The notes under the pieces are model-generated. The model was given only the letters and a program-made list of their open reading frames with translations, did not search any database and was not told the origin of the DNA. Both the position numbers and the translations under genes were made by a program. A stretch of DNA of 64,000 bases. Source: a virus. The stretch lies in the IMG/VR virus record IMGVR_UViG_3300038417_000475, positions 21,152 through 85,151 of that record; one strand, written 5' to 3'. Positions 15,403 to 23,543 of this stretch are shown here, piece after piece; position 1 is the first letter of the stretch, and the number at the start of each line of letters is the position of its first letter.

Positions 15403-15817
15403 TAATCAGGACTTGCTCTTCCCTGTCTATTTCCAGCTTGCAGACTTGCCCATCATATTTGGCCGTGGGTACCTGCTCCAGCTTCTCGCTCTCGACAAAA
15501 GGGAATCCTTCCTCTGTCGTCACGTCAATCAGATCAAGCCCAACATCGCCAGGGATATTGGACTCAAAGCGTCCCTGTACCACCATCTCTTTGATCGGGC
15601 CGCAGGGTTTGCAACCCTCACCGACAAAAAGCCGTATCGCCTTCTTCGCCATCGCTTCCTCCTGATAGACTGCCGGGACGCAGTTCGTCATTCTATCAAC
15701 TAATTCCCCCCGTGTCATACCCTTATGGACCCCGCAGCGGACTGATGCTGCCGCGATTGCTCTCTGTTGCCATGTTTGAGGATAACTCGAAGGGGTGGCC
15801 CTCACAATCATCGTCAT
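15329..15817 (-). CDS. Glutaredoxin-like domain fused to a Cys-motif module
   Basis: 162 residues. Residues about 1-53 end in CGVHKGMTRGELVDRMTNC, a near copy of the C-terminus of the protein at 16028. Residues about 56-145 read AIRLFVGEGCKPCGPIKEM, a thioredoxin/glutaredoxin-like fold with CxxC, followed by its strands. An internal ATG at the domain border would allow a separate Grx-like product. Last gene of the long minus-strand block. Confidence 0.6.
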   Translation of the reverse strand: MTMIVRATPSSYPQTWQQRAIAAASVRCGVHKGMTRGELVDRMTNCVPAVYQEEAMAKKAIRLFVGEGCKPCGPIKEMVVQGRFESNIPGDVGLDLIDVTTEEGFPFVESEKLEQVPTAKYDGQVCKLEIDREEQVLIITCPGQEEGSEQRTVVDMGTPAPG

Positions 15818-16011
15818 TTCGTTATCTCCAAAGCTATCGTCTTATGAGGTAGGCAGAAGGTCGCTGAGGTTATCTGTGCACCCCGAGGAATCTTCTGACA
15901 GCCAAGAGTGTCTACCGTGGCAGTAGTCCCATCCGAGTGTTCTATAACAATTTGCTTTACCGGGCTTAAACGAATCGGGCGGGGATTTCTCCTCGCCCGA
16001 TGTTCGCCCAT
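15814..16011 (-). CDS. Hypothetical protein, 65 aa
   Basis: A small basic, strand-rich protein (QIVIEHSDGTTATVDTLG), coupled by ATGA to the glutaredoxin-like gene. No family recognised. Confidence 0.55.
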   Translation of the reverse strand: MGEHRARRNPRPIRLSPVKQIVIEHSDGTTATVDTLGCQKIPRGAQITSATFCLPHKTIALEITK

Positions 16012-16027
16012 TTTATTCCAGCCTCAG

Positions 16028-16270
16028 CTAGAACTTGCCGGGTACGCAGTCGGTCATCGCGGTGACCAGAGCGCCTCTGGACATACCCTTATGGATGCCG
16101 CACGCCTTAGCCGCGTCCTTCACTTTCTTTTGCTGTGAAGTCATAGGATAAGGCGCCGGATAGGAAGCCAGCACAAACCCCTCATGGTGCACCGTGGTGA
16201 TGCTCTCCAGTCTATGGGACTTGGGCCGTCTTTTCAGGTATCCGAAGGACTTCAGGTTCTTTAGGATCAT
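16028..16270 (-). CDS. 80-aa protein with C-terminal Cys motif
   Basis: Ends in CGIHKGMSRGALVTAMTDC plus four residues. The same motif opens the protein at 15329-15817, so the two are partial paralogs. Basic N-terminus. The promoter at 16355-16384 lies just upstream. Confidence 0.6.
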   Translation of the reverse strand: MILKNLKSFGYLKRRPKSHRLESITTVHHEGFVLASYPAPYPMTSQQKKVKDAAKACGIHKGMSRGALVTAMTDCVPGKF

Positions 16271-16285
16271 TTCGGTACCTCCCTT

Positions 16286-16624
16286 CTATTCCCCTTTGCC
16301 CGGGGGTTCGGGGTTGGCCTCTTGTCCTCTAACGACTGCCGTTCGACCGCTTTCATTATCAGACAACGTTTGTCCGTTTGTCAATAGGGCCTGATTGATA
16401 TAGAACGCCGCATGTTCGCGGCATGATTTGTGGCGGCATAAGAGGAACATGGCATCATCAGTGGTCTTCTTGATAACCAGGTACCCCATGTAATGGCCTT
16501 TGGGACACGTGAGCCTGACGGGAGTGCCCAGGGGCGAAAGAGCTTCGAGAATCTCTTCATCAAGCTCTTGTAACGGTGGGTTGCTATTCGGGTTACTGCC
16601 GGCAATGGTTTTATGCTGCTGCAT
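16286..16624 (-). CDS. Hypothetical protein with a zinc-ribbon-like core
   Basis: A 112-residue protein with CPKGHYMGYLVI, then LLCRHKSC (residues about 40-68), a likely zinc-binding C..H..C..C set. The C-terminal third is polar and disordered, and its coding sequence contains a promoter for the next genes. It overlaps the upstream gene by 14 bp. Confidence 0.6.
   Translation of the reverse strand: MQQHKTIAGSNPNSNPPLQELDEEILEALSPLGTPVRLTCPKGHYMGYLVIKKTTDDAMFLLCRHKSCREHAAFYINQALLTNGQTLSDNESGRTAVVRGQEANPEPPGKGE
16355..16384 (-). promoter_or_regulatory. Minus-strand promoter inside a coding region
   Basis: TTGACA (16379-16384), 18-bp spacer, GATAAT (16355-16360). The start of its transcript precedes the genes at 16270 and below. 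Confidence 0.6.
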
Positions 16625-16871
16625 TTGCTTTCTGTTTCTCCTTCCAAGCCTGGGCGCACTCCTTCATTTTTGGAGCCGCAGCGCCAAACGGCTGCCCTTT
16701 CAGACCCTTCGTCTTCATGCACTCGCCGATGAAAATATTGTATCCGCTGCGGGTCCTCTTCTTCCTAATTCCACAGACGGTGATCCCCTCGGGGTCTTCG
16801 CACTCCGGGATCTCGTCAACCACTGCGATAGTCCCGACATCGCTGAGGACGCTACGTAGAGCTTCCTTCAA
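16611..16871 (-). CDS. Hypothetical protein, start uncertain
   Basis: 86 residues from TTG 16871. The open frame continues upstream in register and adds KKKCVPCLGAT, a convincing Cys pair, but no ATG, GTG or TTG is available there before a stop. The real start may be an unusual codon, or a frame change from the preceding gene may be involved. Further Cys residues and a Lys/Ala-rich tail. Confidence 0.5.
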   Translation of the reverse strand: MKEALRSVLSDVGTIAVVDEIPECEDPEGITVCGIRKKRTRSGYNIFIGECMKTKGLKGQPFGAAAPKMKECAQAWKEKQKANAAA

Positions 16872-16906
16872 CGTAGCCCCGAGGCAGGGAACGCATTTCT
16901 TCTTGG

Positions 16907-17242
16907 CTATGTCGCACCGCCTTCAGCCACAGCCACCGGCTGCGCGATATCGCAGGTACCGCACTCCTCTTTTTTCTGGATCTCACAATCGATCGATACC
17001 AGTTTCTCCCGGAGCTCCGGAGGCGCTTTCTCCTTCACCTCATCCATGGCACCTGCCAGATTCCCAATCGTATCGTCATCAGTCATCAGGGCAGTACTCA
17101 TTACCTGCACCAGCTCAGGTTTCCCGCCCTCCGTGAGCGCCCTCCTGTACTTGCCAACCCCTATGGCCACCCTGCAGGGACGGCAATCTTTCCCCTCACC
17201 CTTTACCCACTTCTTCATCGGCTCGAGCTCGCGACAACCCAT
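16907..17242 (-). CDS. Cys-rich hypothetical protein, 111 aa
   Basis: N-terminal CREL...CRPC and C-terminal CEIQKKEECGTC flank a helical centre, so metal binding is plausible. Starts at the last base of the previous stop (TAATG). No family recognised. Confidence 0.6.
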   Translation of the reverse strand: MGCRELEPMKKWVKGEGKDCRPCRVAIGVGKYRRALTEGGKPELVQVMSTALMTDDDTIGNLAGAMDEVKEKAPPELREKLVSIDCEIQKKEECGTCDIAQPVAVAEGGAT

Positions 17243-17532
17243 TACACAACTCCCTTCCGGACTTTACTCAATTCGGCAGACAACTCCCTCCAATGCTGGT
17301 CCTCTTCCCCTGCTATGTGCTCCCACAATTCGGCCGTTCTGACATATCCCTTTACCCGGGCGCTTTTAGCTCTCTCGCGATATACTCTAGCGGCCAGGGT
17401 TTCCTCTTTCATACTCGTGAGAATACATTCCTCCAGTTGCAGGTCGACTTTATGGCCCTGCCGGTCAACCATGAGCTTACCAGACGGGTGACTAGGAGTG
17501 ATCTCACCTTTCCTTATCCTATAGATCTGCAT
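17242..17532 (-). CDS. Helical hypothetical protein, 96 aa
   Basis: From ATG 17532 behind AAGGAGG. A short strand-rich head (QIYRIRKGEI), then two long helices (LTSMKEETLAARVYRERAK and WEHIAGEEDQHWRELS) with Glu/His spacing that recalls half of a ferritin-like bundle. That resemblance is only suggestive. Confidence 0.6.
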   Translation of the reverse strand: MQIYRIRKGEITPSHPSGKLMVDRQGHKVDLQLEECILTSMKEETLAARVYRERAKSARVKGYVRTAELWEHIAGEEDQHWRELSAELSKVRKGVV

Positions 17533-17533
17533 A

Positions 17534-18196
17534 CTAACCTCCTTCATAGGGAGTGAACTTGAACCACGGAATTATGATCTCGACGGGCTTACCGTTTATA
17601 GGAGGCTTCCCGCTAACTAACCACAGCTGAAAGTAGGCTAGCAATGGCTTCTGGGGAACGTAGATCAAAGGCTGCTTCGGAGCGTAAGTCCAGCTAGCAC
17701 ACTGCTTTCCCTTGCTGTCGTAGATGGCGAACATGACCTTCGTCTTTGTCCGGAACAGCTTGTGCACCGTCGGACCGGCTGGAATGCCTTTGAACAAATG
17801 GTCAACAAGGTTATAACCGTCCATCTCAGGAAACACAGTGAACTTCCCTGGTGGGCAGTTCGGATCCCTCCACCTTGTTATCTCTATGTCACACTCCTCA
17901 GTCTGCTTCTTCGTGGCAGGGGTATCATGCGGAAAAATGAATAGGCCAAAACACACTCCTGGGTCGAGAGCATTGATATCACTCTGAACATGCCACTCCG
18001 ATGTTCCACTTCCATAGAGTATTTGGGTTCTGGCCTCTGCACAAGGCCATTGATCACCTACATGGGTAATATTCAGGTGCAATGCCCCCTTGTCATCTAC
18101 AGTGACATTGCCAGGGCTCCACTTGTTTGGGCCAGGTGCGCCATCATAATCCCTTACATCCAGAGTAAGACCCATATAATTCACAGTGTTTCCCAT
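17534..18196 (-). CDS. GH16-like beta-jelly-roll glycoside hydrolase
   Basis: A 220-residue beta-rich protein with ECDIEITRW at about residue 100, matching the GH16 catalytic signature E-x-D-x-x-E, here E-C-D-I-E with nucleophile and acid/base Glu, in the form typical of bacterial GH16 relatives. Aromatic strands follow. No signal peptide is visible. GH16 enzymes cleave beta-glucans, agars and similar polymers; on a virion it could degrade capsule or biofilm. It lies directly downstream of the tRNA on the same promoter. Confidence 0.7.
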   Translation of the reverse strand: MGNTVNYMGLTLDVRDYDGAPGPNKWSPGNVTVDDKGALHLNITHVGDQWPCAEARTQILYGSGTSEWHVQSDINALDPGVCFGLFIFPHDTPATKKQTEECDIEITRWRDPNCPPGKFTVFPEMDGYNLVDHLFKGIPAGPTVHKLFRTKTKVMFAIYDSKGKQCASWTYAPKQPLIYVPQKPLLAYFQLWLVSGKPPINGKPVEIIIPWFKFTPYEGG

Positions 18197-18219
18197 CTCT
18201 TCCTCCGTCCGAATTATTA

Positions 18220-18297
18220 TGGTGGCGGGGGTTGGATTTGAACCAACGACCTCCGGGTTATGGGCCCGACGAGCTGACCTGGCTGCTCTACCCCGCT
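18220..18297 (-). tRNA. Initiator-type tRNA-Met(CAU)
   Basis: A complete cloverleaf with encoded CCA. Initiator hallmarks: a mismatched first pair (A1 against C72), A11:U24 in the D stem, and three consecutive G:C pairs in the anticodon stem around CAU. Loop base 33 reads C rather than the nearly universal U. T arm GTTGG-TTCAAAT-CCAAC. Length 78 with CCA. The promoter at 18304-18333 would transcribe it together with the GH16 gene. Confidence 0.9.
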
Positions 18298-18303
18298 GTG
18301 CTC

Positions 18304-18333
18304 AGATTAGTGTAACGCTCCTCACGTTGTCAA
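18304..18333 (-). promoter_or_regulatory. Promoter of the tRNA/GH16 unit
   Basis: TTGACA (18328-18333), 18-bp spacer beginning ACG, TAATCT (18304-18309). One of five minus-strand promoters sharing TTGACAACG or a close variant. Confidence 0.65.
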
Positions 18334-18458
18334 TGTGCATCTCGCCAAACGCTCTAAAACGGCCTTTGCTCGGTTGCCGTGACTGTTTCCACCCACCCCA
18401 CGCTCAGACTGTTGCGTTTTTTGGCAGTCTGGCGCATATGGAAATCCTCTTATGGGAA

Positions 18459-18773
18459 TCATTCCTCTTGTGAGCCTTCCGCCAATTTTGGAAACTCCCA
18501 CCGGGACACCGGCTCGGGCTGAAACGCTACCGCCAGCTCCCTGGCTATCTCTTGTGTGGTAGGAGTGATCGAGTAGACAGCCTGAGGGGAGTAGAATTGC
18601 GTTGTCATCTCAGCCGGATTTCCGAATCCGACAGGGCATTTCTTGGGGATATCGAGCCGCAGAAAGGATACACCACCGATCTGTTGCTCGGTCATCAGTC
18701 CTGCCATGCGCCGGTGGCCGAAAAGCTCCAGAATACACCACTCCTTGAATGTCCCATCAGATGATTCAGCCAT
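18459..18773 (-). CDS. Conserved phage/plasmid hypothetical
   Basis: 104 residues from ATG 18773 behind AAGGAGG. The pattern EWCILELFGHRRMAGLMTEQ, then LLR-L-D-I-P, T-Q-F-Y and Y-S-I-T-P resembles a small family seen repeatedly in phages and plasmids (often W-x-x-L-E-L-x-G-H-x-x-x-A-G). Function unknown. Confidence 0.65.
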   Translation of the reverse strand: MAESSDGTFKEWCILELFGHRRMAGLMTEQQIGGVSFLRLDIPKKCPVGFGNPAEMTTQFYSPQAVYSITPTTQEIARELAVAFQPEPVSRWEFPKLAEGSQEE

Positions 18774-18951
18774 GTTCCTCCTTGAAGTACTCCTCCAGGA
18801 TGGCATAAAGTTCCCTGGCCACCTTCTCCGCCTCCTCGGGATTCTTGCCCACCCATTTCATAATGACGGAGCTGGGATCCAGAATCCGGAATTTGCCCAG
18901 ATGGGGTTTGAGCTTTTCCAGTGCCTTCGAATAAAGTTCAGCGATACTCAC
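18766..18951 (-). CDS. Small helical protein, 61 aa
   Basis: Two amphipathic helices (IAELYSKALEKLKPHL and PEEAEKVARELYAILEEY). The stop overlaps the next start by 8 bp. It is wedged between a glycosyltransferase and a conserved hypothetical. No family recognised. Confidence 0.6.
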   Translation of the reverse strand: MSIAELYSKALEKLKPHLGKFRILDPSSVIMKWVGKNPEEAEKVARELYAILEEYFKEEHG

Positions 18952-19892
18952 CGCATCCTCACCTCCTCCATGATATCACGGTGTTTCCTGTAATTCGGAT
19001 CCCTGGCCAGCCATGCCGGCAGATAAAAGCCCATCCGCTCAAAAGTAAGGCCCCAGCAGTTCCAGGCGCTCCATATCTCGGTGGCCTTTTTCAAGCCCGC
19101 TGCGGCTATCTTATACCTCTCTCCCTGATGCTTCAGGTAGTAACGCACCTTGTTCAAGAGATCCTGTTTTCCGGAGAAAACAACCATCTCCTTCTCCGGC
19201 TCGAAGAATTCCCTTGCCTCGGTTTCCTGAATGTCCATCATCATGGCCCCGCAGGAGGTTATCTCGAAAAGATGGCGCCCATTGAAATTAAGGCTGATTT
19301 TGCTCCTGTTGAGAACATCATTCATCCGCCAGGGCTCGAGCTGGCCCGGAATATGTACGTTGATTCCGCTGTCCGCCAAAAAACGTATGTACTCCTTCCA
19401 CAGCGATTGATCTTCTCCGATAAAAGTTACGTCGAAATCACGCTCGATTGATCTGTCGTAATACGTGGAGGGGTCCACAGCATTGTAGGTCAGCAGCACG
19501 TTGGCGATATCGCGGGAAGAGCGGTAGGCTGTCAGGTCCGTTATCCCACAGTAGGTGGCATAGTCCGCTCCCATGAACAGGGAGAGATTGGTGACAACCA
19601 TCAGCACAGGGATATTATGACGTGTGCGGGCCAGGATATCACTCGGCGGGGTCAGCCCGTTGGGTGGTATAAAGATAATGAGGTCCGGATGGAAAAGCCG
19701 GCACTCTTCCACCAGGATCTGCTCCGCCCTATGCTGCTTGAATATCTCATCAGTAATAACAGACTTGTCATCCCCCAGCATGTTGCTGGCTCTCACCACG
19801 CCGACAAGCTCCTCGTTTTTTCCCCTGAGGAACAGAACGCGCAGTTTCCTGAAGGAGTCCTCTGTGATCTCCGGTCTGCGTATCGTGGACAA
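18948..19892 (-). CDS. CgeB-like glycosyltransferase
   Basis: A 314-residue GT-B-like protein of the CgeB / group 1-like family. Typical features are FDVTFIGE (about residue 150), a following SKISLNFNGRHLFEITSCGAMM-type acceptor segment with the conserved R-x-F-E-x-x-x-C-G, and an EKEMVVF strand before a C-terminal helix. It would transfer a sugar to a surface polymer, a virion protein or DNA; the substrate cannot be read from sequence. No signal peptide. Confidence 0.75.
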   Translation of the reverse strand: MSTIRRPEITEDSFRKLRVLFLRGKNEELVGVVRASNMLGDDKSVITDEIFKQHRAEQILVEECRLFHPDLIIFIPPNGLTPPSDILARTRHNIPVLMVVTNLSLFMGADYATYCGITDLTAYRSSRDIANVLLTYNAVDPSTYYDRSIERDFDVTFIGEDQSLWKEYIRFLADSGINVHIPGQLEPWRMNDVLNRSKISLNFNGRHLFEITSCGAMMMDIQETEAREFFEPEKEMVVFSGKQDLLNKVRYYLKHQGERYKIAAAGLKKATEIWSAWNCWGLTFERMGFYLPAWLARDPNYRKHRDIMEEVRMR

Positions 19893-19932
19893 GCACCCCC
19901 CTTGCCGATATTATACAGCAGGGGGGCAAGCT

Positions 19933-22575
19933 CTAGATGACGGCTGCAGCCAGGAGCTTGGCTGCATTACCCCCAAGAGCCGAGACCGGCTTCCGGCCAA
20001 GGATAAGACCGGCCGAGACATAATCCAGAGCAGGAGAGCCTGACGGAGTCAGTACAAAGTAAGCGTTTTTCTTGGCTCTCCAGCTTACAGGGTGAGTCGC
20101 TATTCCGAACGTGTCATTTCCTGATACAGTAACGGAGAGACCAGTAGGATTTCCGTCAGTGTACAAGGTAAGAGTCCAGGACTTTCCTACTCCCGGAGCC
20201 GTCTTGCACTTCAAGCAGATGGTGTTAGGATAGCAGTCATAAGGAGTTATGCAGACTTCATTCCCCGGTATGGAAGCATCTACCCAGCTTATGTTGCAGG
20301 CATTGACTTCTATCTCCGCTCTAGTGGGGATGGTATTAAATCCCGGCATCCCCCTGGTCAGGAGGTAGACCTCGTAGTCCATTCCGATGAAGCAGAAGCC
20401 AAAGTAAGGCCAACCTGGGGGGCTTCCTCCCGACGCAGTCGCTTCCCACCAGAACTGGTCACCAGGTACAAAGTCAATTACCGTGGTGTCGTCGTAGTAG
20501 ACGTCGTTATGGCCTTGGGCGACAGGGACACCGTGGAAGGTGACACTGGTACTGACTCCGTTCTTCATCAGGGTAAGGTCGGTAGTATCACTTCCTCCAC
20601 CAGTCCAACCTGTCATGGCAGCGAAGTACTTCATCTGGCCAGTATGGACCATCGTGGTCTTGGATTGTTCCAGTGTTCCACCGCTGCCTCCAAGCAGTCC
20701 ACTGTAGCTTGGAGGGAAAGCCTGAAGATATCCTTGGGACATGGGGAAGTAGCCATCTGTCAGAGGCGTGAAGTCAGCTGACCAAGAGAATTGCCCATTC
20801 TGTGCACAGGGGACGTACCAGGAGAGTATGTCTCCTTTTTGTATTTCGCAAAGGGTGGCCAGATCTTCATGGTATTTTTCGTTAGCGTAGAAGTCGAGGT
20901 GTAGAAGGTCTACAGTCTGGATAACATGGTTTACATCCAAATAGCTGCGTCGGAGGGTGTAGGTGACAGGCGTACTAATCATCACCGGGTCATCTGTTAG
21001 CTGAAGCCGGACATTCTGGAGCTGGCCAGAGATGGTGATGATGCCAGAAGGAGGAACTGAATCTTCAACCCAGATAGAGCCCTGGAACTGCCCTATGTTC
21101 TGGTTCCCGCCAATGCTTGCTCCAGTGAACCAGCCAAGCAGGGAGAATGTAGTGAGCCCAAGAGTATGGACGCTGACCTCCGCTCCATACCCGTAGTGGC
21201 CATTGCTGCCCAGAGCGTAAGCCCGGTAGTAATAGATGGTAGCTGGAGTCAGGCCACTCAGTCCCGTAGAAAAAGGTCCTGTCCCAAAGCTTCCTCCGCT
21301 AGAGCACCAGTTAGGATATCCGGAAAGACTTGGGGCTACATCTCCCGGGTCACCGTGAGGTGATGTATCCCAGACAAAGCACTCATTGGTGATGACAGTG
21401 TCATTGATAGCGGTTACATTCCCATTCAGGGTGGCTACTGTTTTGCCTACGGAAGTTGCTGGCTGAGTTGTCACCGTAGGCACTCCGCTGAGAATAGTGA
21501 ATCCGCCCAACAGCGTGCCGGTGCCATAGGAGTTGGTGACAGAGATATCCCGAGCGCCAACAGCAGCCCCATTCGCAATAGTGATATTCGCTGTGATCTG
21601 GTTGTCGTTATCTACGGTGAAGCTGTTGACGGTGATGCCAGCTCCGTAGCTCACTACCGTGGCTCCGGTGAAGTTGGAGCCGGCTATGACATCGCTGGCG
21701 ATGGTAGCTCCCTGGTGGCCTGAGTTGGGAGTAGCTGATGTGGGCAGCGGGGCAGCAGTGAGCACAGTGAAGCCATCAGTTAGAGTTCCTGTACCATCCG
21801 GCGAGGTGACAGAGACATCTCTCGCTCCCAGGACCGCTCCAGAAGCTATAGCGATATCTACCGTGATATGAGAATCATCCACCACATCGAGGCCGCTTAC
21901 TGTTATCCCGGCACCGAAGCTCACAGAAGTGGCTCCAGTGAAGTGAGCTCCACCAATAGCCACCCCAAGGATAGTAGCCCCCTGAATACCGGTGTTCGGA
22001 GTGACTGAGAGCACAGAAGGAGCCGGCGGAACGGGCAGGCTGTAATCTATCATGAGAGAAACCCCGCTCATCGCAGCATAGTTCATCCAGTTCGATCTCT
22101 CATTGTGGTCATCCACAAACATCTCAACATTGTCTATCGAAAAGGCGTTGACGAGCTCCTGGATGATGGCGGTTACATCGAAGGGGTTATCGCCGTTTAT
22201 CCAGGTATGGCTTACCACATTTACTAAGGCCAGGGTTACCAGTCCTGTATCAACCACTGTCCCCCCAGGGACAAGGCCTCTCCTGGCCATATAGTCAGCA
22301 AGGTCAGCTATTAGGCCAGGTGAAGCGACTAGCTGGGCCTTAATATAGTTGGTTGGGGTAGCGTTACTATATCCACAGGTGACAGTTAAGATTGCGCTGT
22401 TGATGGTCGACCCTAGTGGAATGGTAACACCGAGAGGGTGATGAGAGCCGAAACCAAATCTGTCTACTCCATAATATGCTATGCTTCCTACAGCAAGGCC
22501 ATAGCCGGAGTTTTGCCATGGACCACCATAGTCTACGTCGTAGAGTTGGTCAGCGGCTATAGTGATAACTGGCAT
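19933..22575 (-). CDS. Large beta-domain surface protein with IPT/TIG repeats
   Basis: 880 residues. An N-terminal beta-rich domain (about 1-185), two IPT/TIG repeats at about 190-275 and 278-362 (each V/P-S-x-T-P-N-x-G-x-Q-G-A-T to GTGTL..GFT-V/I-L), then an Fn3-like domain (about 365-460, LNGNVTAIN to TPATIYYYRAYALG) and two further beta domains. No signal peptide, fitting a virion-attached fibre or adhesin exposed after assembly. Ser, Thr and Gly are abundant. Strong RBS AAAGAGGA. No lytic enzyme motif seen. Confidence 0.7.
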   Translation of the reverse strand: MPVITIAADQLYDVDYGGPWQNSGYGLAVGSIAYYGVDRFGFGSHHPLGVTIPLGSTINSAILTVTCGYSNATPTNYIKAQLVASPGLIADLADYMARRGLVPGGTVVDTGLVTLALVNVVSHTWINGDNPFDVTAIIQELVNAFSIDNVEMFVDDHNERSNWMNYAAMSGVSLMIDYSLPVPPAPSVLSVTPNTGIQGATILGVAIGGAHFTGATSVSFGAGITVSGLDVVDDSHITVDIAIASGAVLGARDVSVTSPDGTGTLTDGFTVLTAAPLPTSATPNSGHQGATIASDVIAGSNFTGATVVSYGAGITVNSFTVDNDNQITANITIANGAAVGARDISVTNSYGTGTLLGGFTILSGVPTVTTQPATSVGKTVATLNGNVTAINDTVITNECFVWDTSPHGDPGDVAPSLSGYPNWCSSGGSFGTGPFSTGLSGLTPATIYYYRAYALGSNGHYGYGAEVSVHTLGLTTFSLLGWFTGASIGGNQNIGQFQGSIWVEDSVPPSGIITISGQLQNVRLQLTDDPVMISTPVTYTLRRSYLDVNHVIQTVDLLHLDFYANEKYHEDLATLCEIQKGDILSWYVPCAQNGQFSWSADFTPLTDGYFPMSQGYLQAFPPSYSGLLGGSGGTLEQSKTTMVHTGQMKYFAAMTGWTGGGSDTTDLTLMKNGVSTSVTFHGVPVAQGHNDVYYDDTTVIDFVPGDQFWWEATASGGSPPGWPYFGFCFIGMDYEVYLLTRGMPGFNTIPTRAEIEVNACNISWVDASIPGNEVCITPYDCYPNTICLKCKTAPGVGKSWTLTLYTDGNPTGLSVTVSGNDTFGIATHPVSWRAKKNAYFVLTPSGSPALDYVSAGLILGRKPVSALGGNAAKLLAAAVI

Positions 22576-22616
22576 GTTTCCTCTTTAAGACTGGATGACC
22601 CCGGGGTGGTCGACAT

Positions 22617-23543
22617 CTAGACCTTCAGATAGATCCGGATACCAACCTCTACGTCGTGGAGCTCCAGGCCGGCTACGCCAGTGATGATGGCATTAAGCCA
22701 CTGGAACTGGTAGGTATCTGCGGCAGTGATGTTGCCGGGATCGAAGCCAACTCTGACGTCGCCTGGTCCCGGGCTTGCTACGTCTGTCCAGAGCTGAGCA
22801 TCGGCCCAGTTGATGCAGGTAATGTAGCTCCCGCCGCCTTTGCGGACCTGAATGTACTGACCTCCGCTAAGCTCGTTGATATTGGCCCCATCGAGGTTGA
22901 GGCGCATCCCGAACTTGAACAGAGGAATACATTGGACCACTGTGAAGCCGGCTGGGAAGGCTCCAGCTGGTAAGACCACAGCGGGCAAGGCCAAAGACGC
23001 AGGAGTGGTGTCCGGCAGGGTGATCTTGGCAACGGGTGTAGCATTCCAGAACTCCAGGAAGCCCAGAGCATGATTGATTGTAGGTATGGCTCCAATCAGA
23101 GTCGCCAACTCTGCAAGACCGTACCCCGGGTCAGTGAGCAGCGATCCGATTGCTGAGATCAATGTGGCCAAGTCTGTGCTGGGATTCCCCAGCTTGGCCA
23201 CTATGCTTGTTAGATGATCGGAACTAGGGTCACCAATGGCCGCGAACATCTTCTTGAGGTAATTGCCTGGGCTGAAAGCAAGGTCAAAGGTGTCTCCGTT
23301 AGCCGGCGCAGATGTCCACCGATCTAAGGCCGCAAACGTCATAGCCTTAGTAGCTCCGGTGTAAGTATCTACTTGATGGGATTGCCCGGCTAGTGCTCCG
23401 CTGGTAAATATGAGCAAACTACCATCATAGAAGTCATTGACCGCTGAGGGTAAGTTGGTAACAAACCCTGATACAGATGGAGCAGCATCATTCACTGCTC
23501 CGGGAATTACAAGGAGAGGAGTTACGCTCGAACCGCCAGCCAT
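22617..23543 (-). CDS. Putative structural protein, 308 aa
   Basis: A hydrophobic, Gly/Ala/Thr-rich beta protein with a helical insert around residues 100-165 (repeated L-x-x-x-I-x-x-L-x-x-P). C-terminal strands (VEVGIRIYL). Directly coupled to the upstream gene (start shares base 23543 with its stop). Virion role inferred from position only. Confidence 0.55.
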   Translation of the reverse strand: MAGGSSVTPLLVIPGAVNDAAPSVSGFVTNLPSAVNDFYDGSLLIFTSGALAGQSHQVDTYTGATKAMTFAALDRWTSAPANGDTFDLAFSPGNYLKKMFAAIGDPSSDHLTSIVAKLGNPSTDLATLISAIGSLLTDPGYGLAELATLIGAIPTINHALGFLEFWNATPVAKITLPDTTPASLALPAVVLPAGAFPAGFTVVQCIPLFKFGMRLNLDGANINELSGGQYIQVRKGGGSYITCINWADAQLWTDVASPGPGDVRVGFDPGNITAADTYQFQWLNAIITGVAGLELHDVEVGIRIYLKV

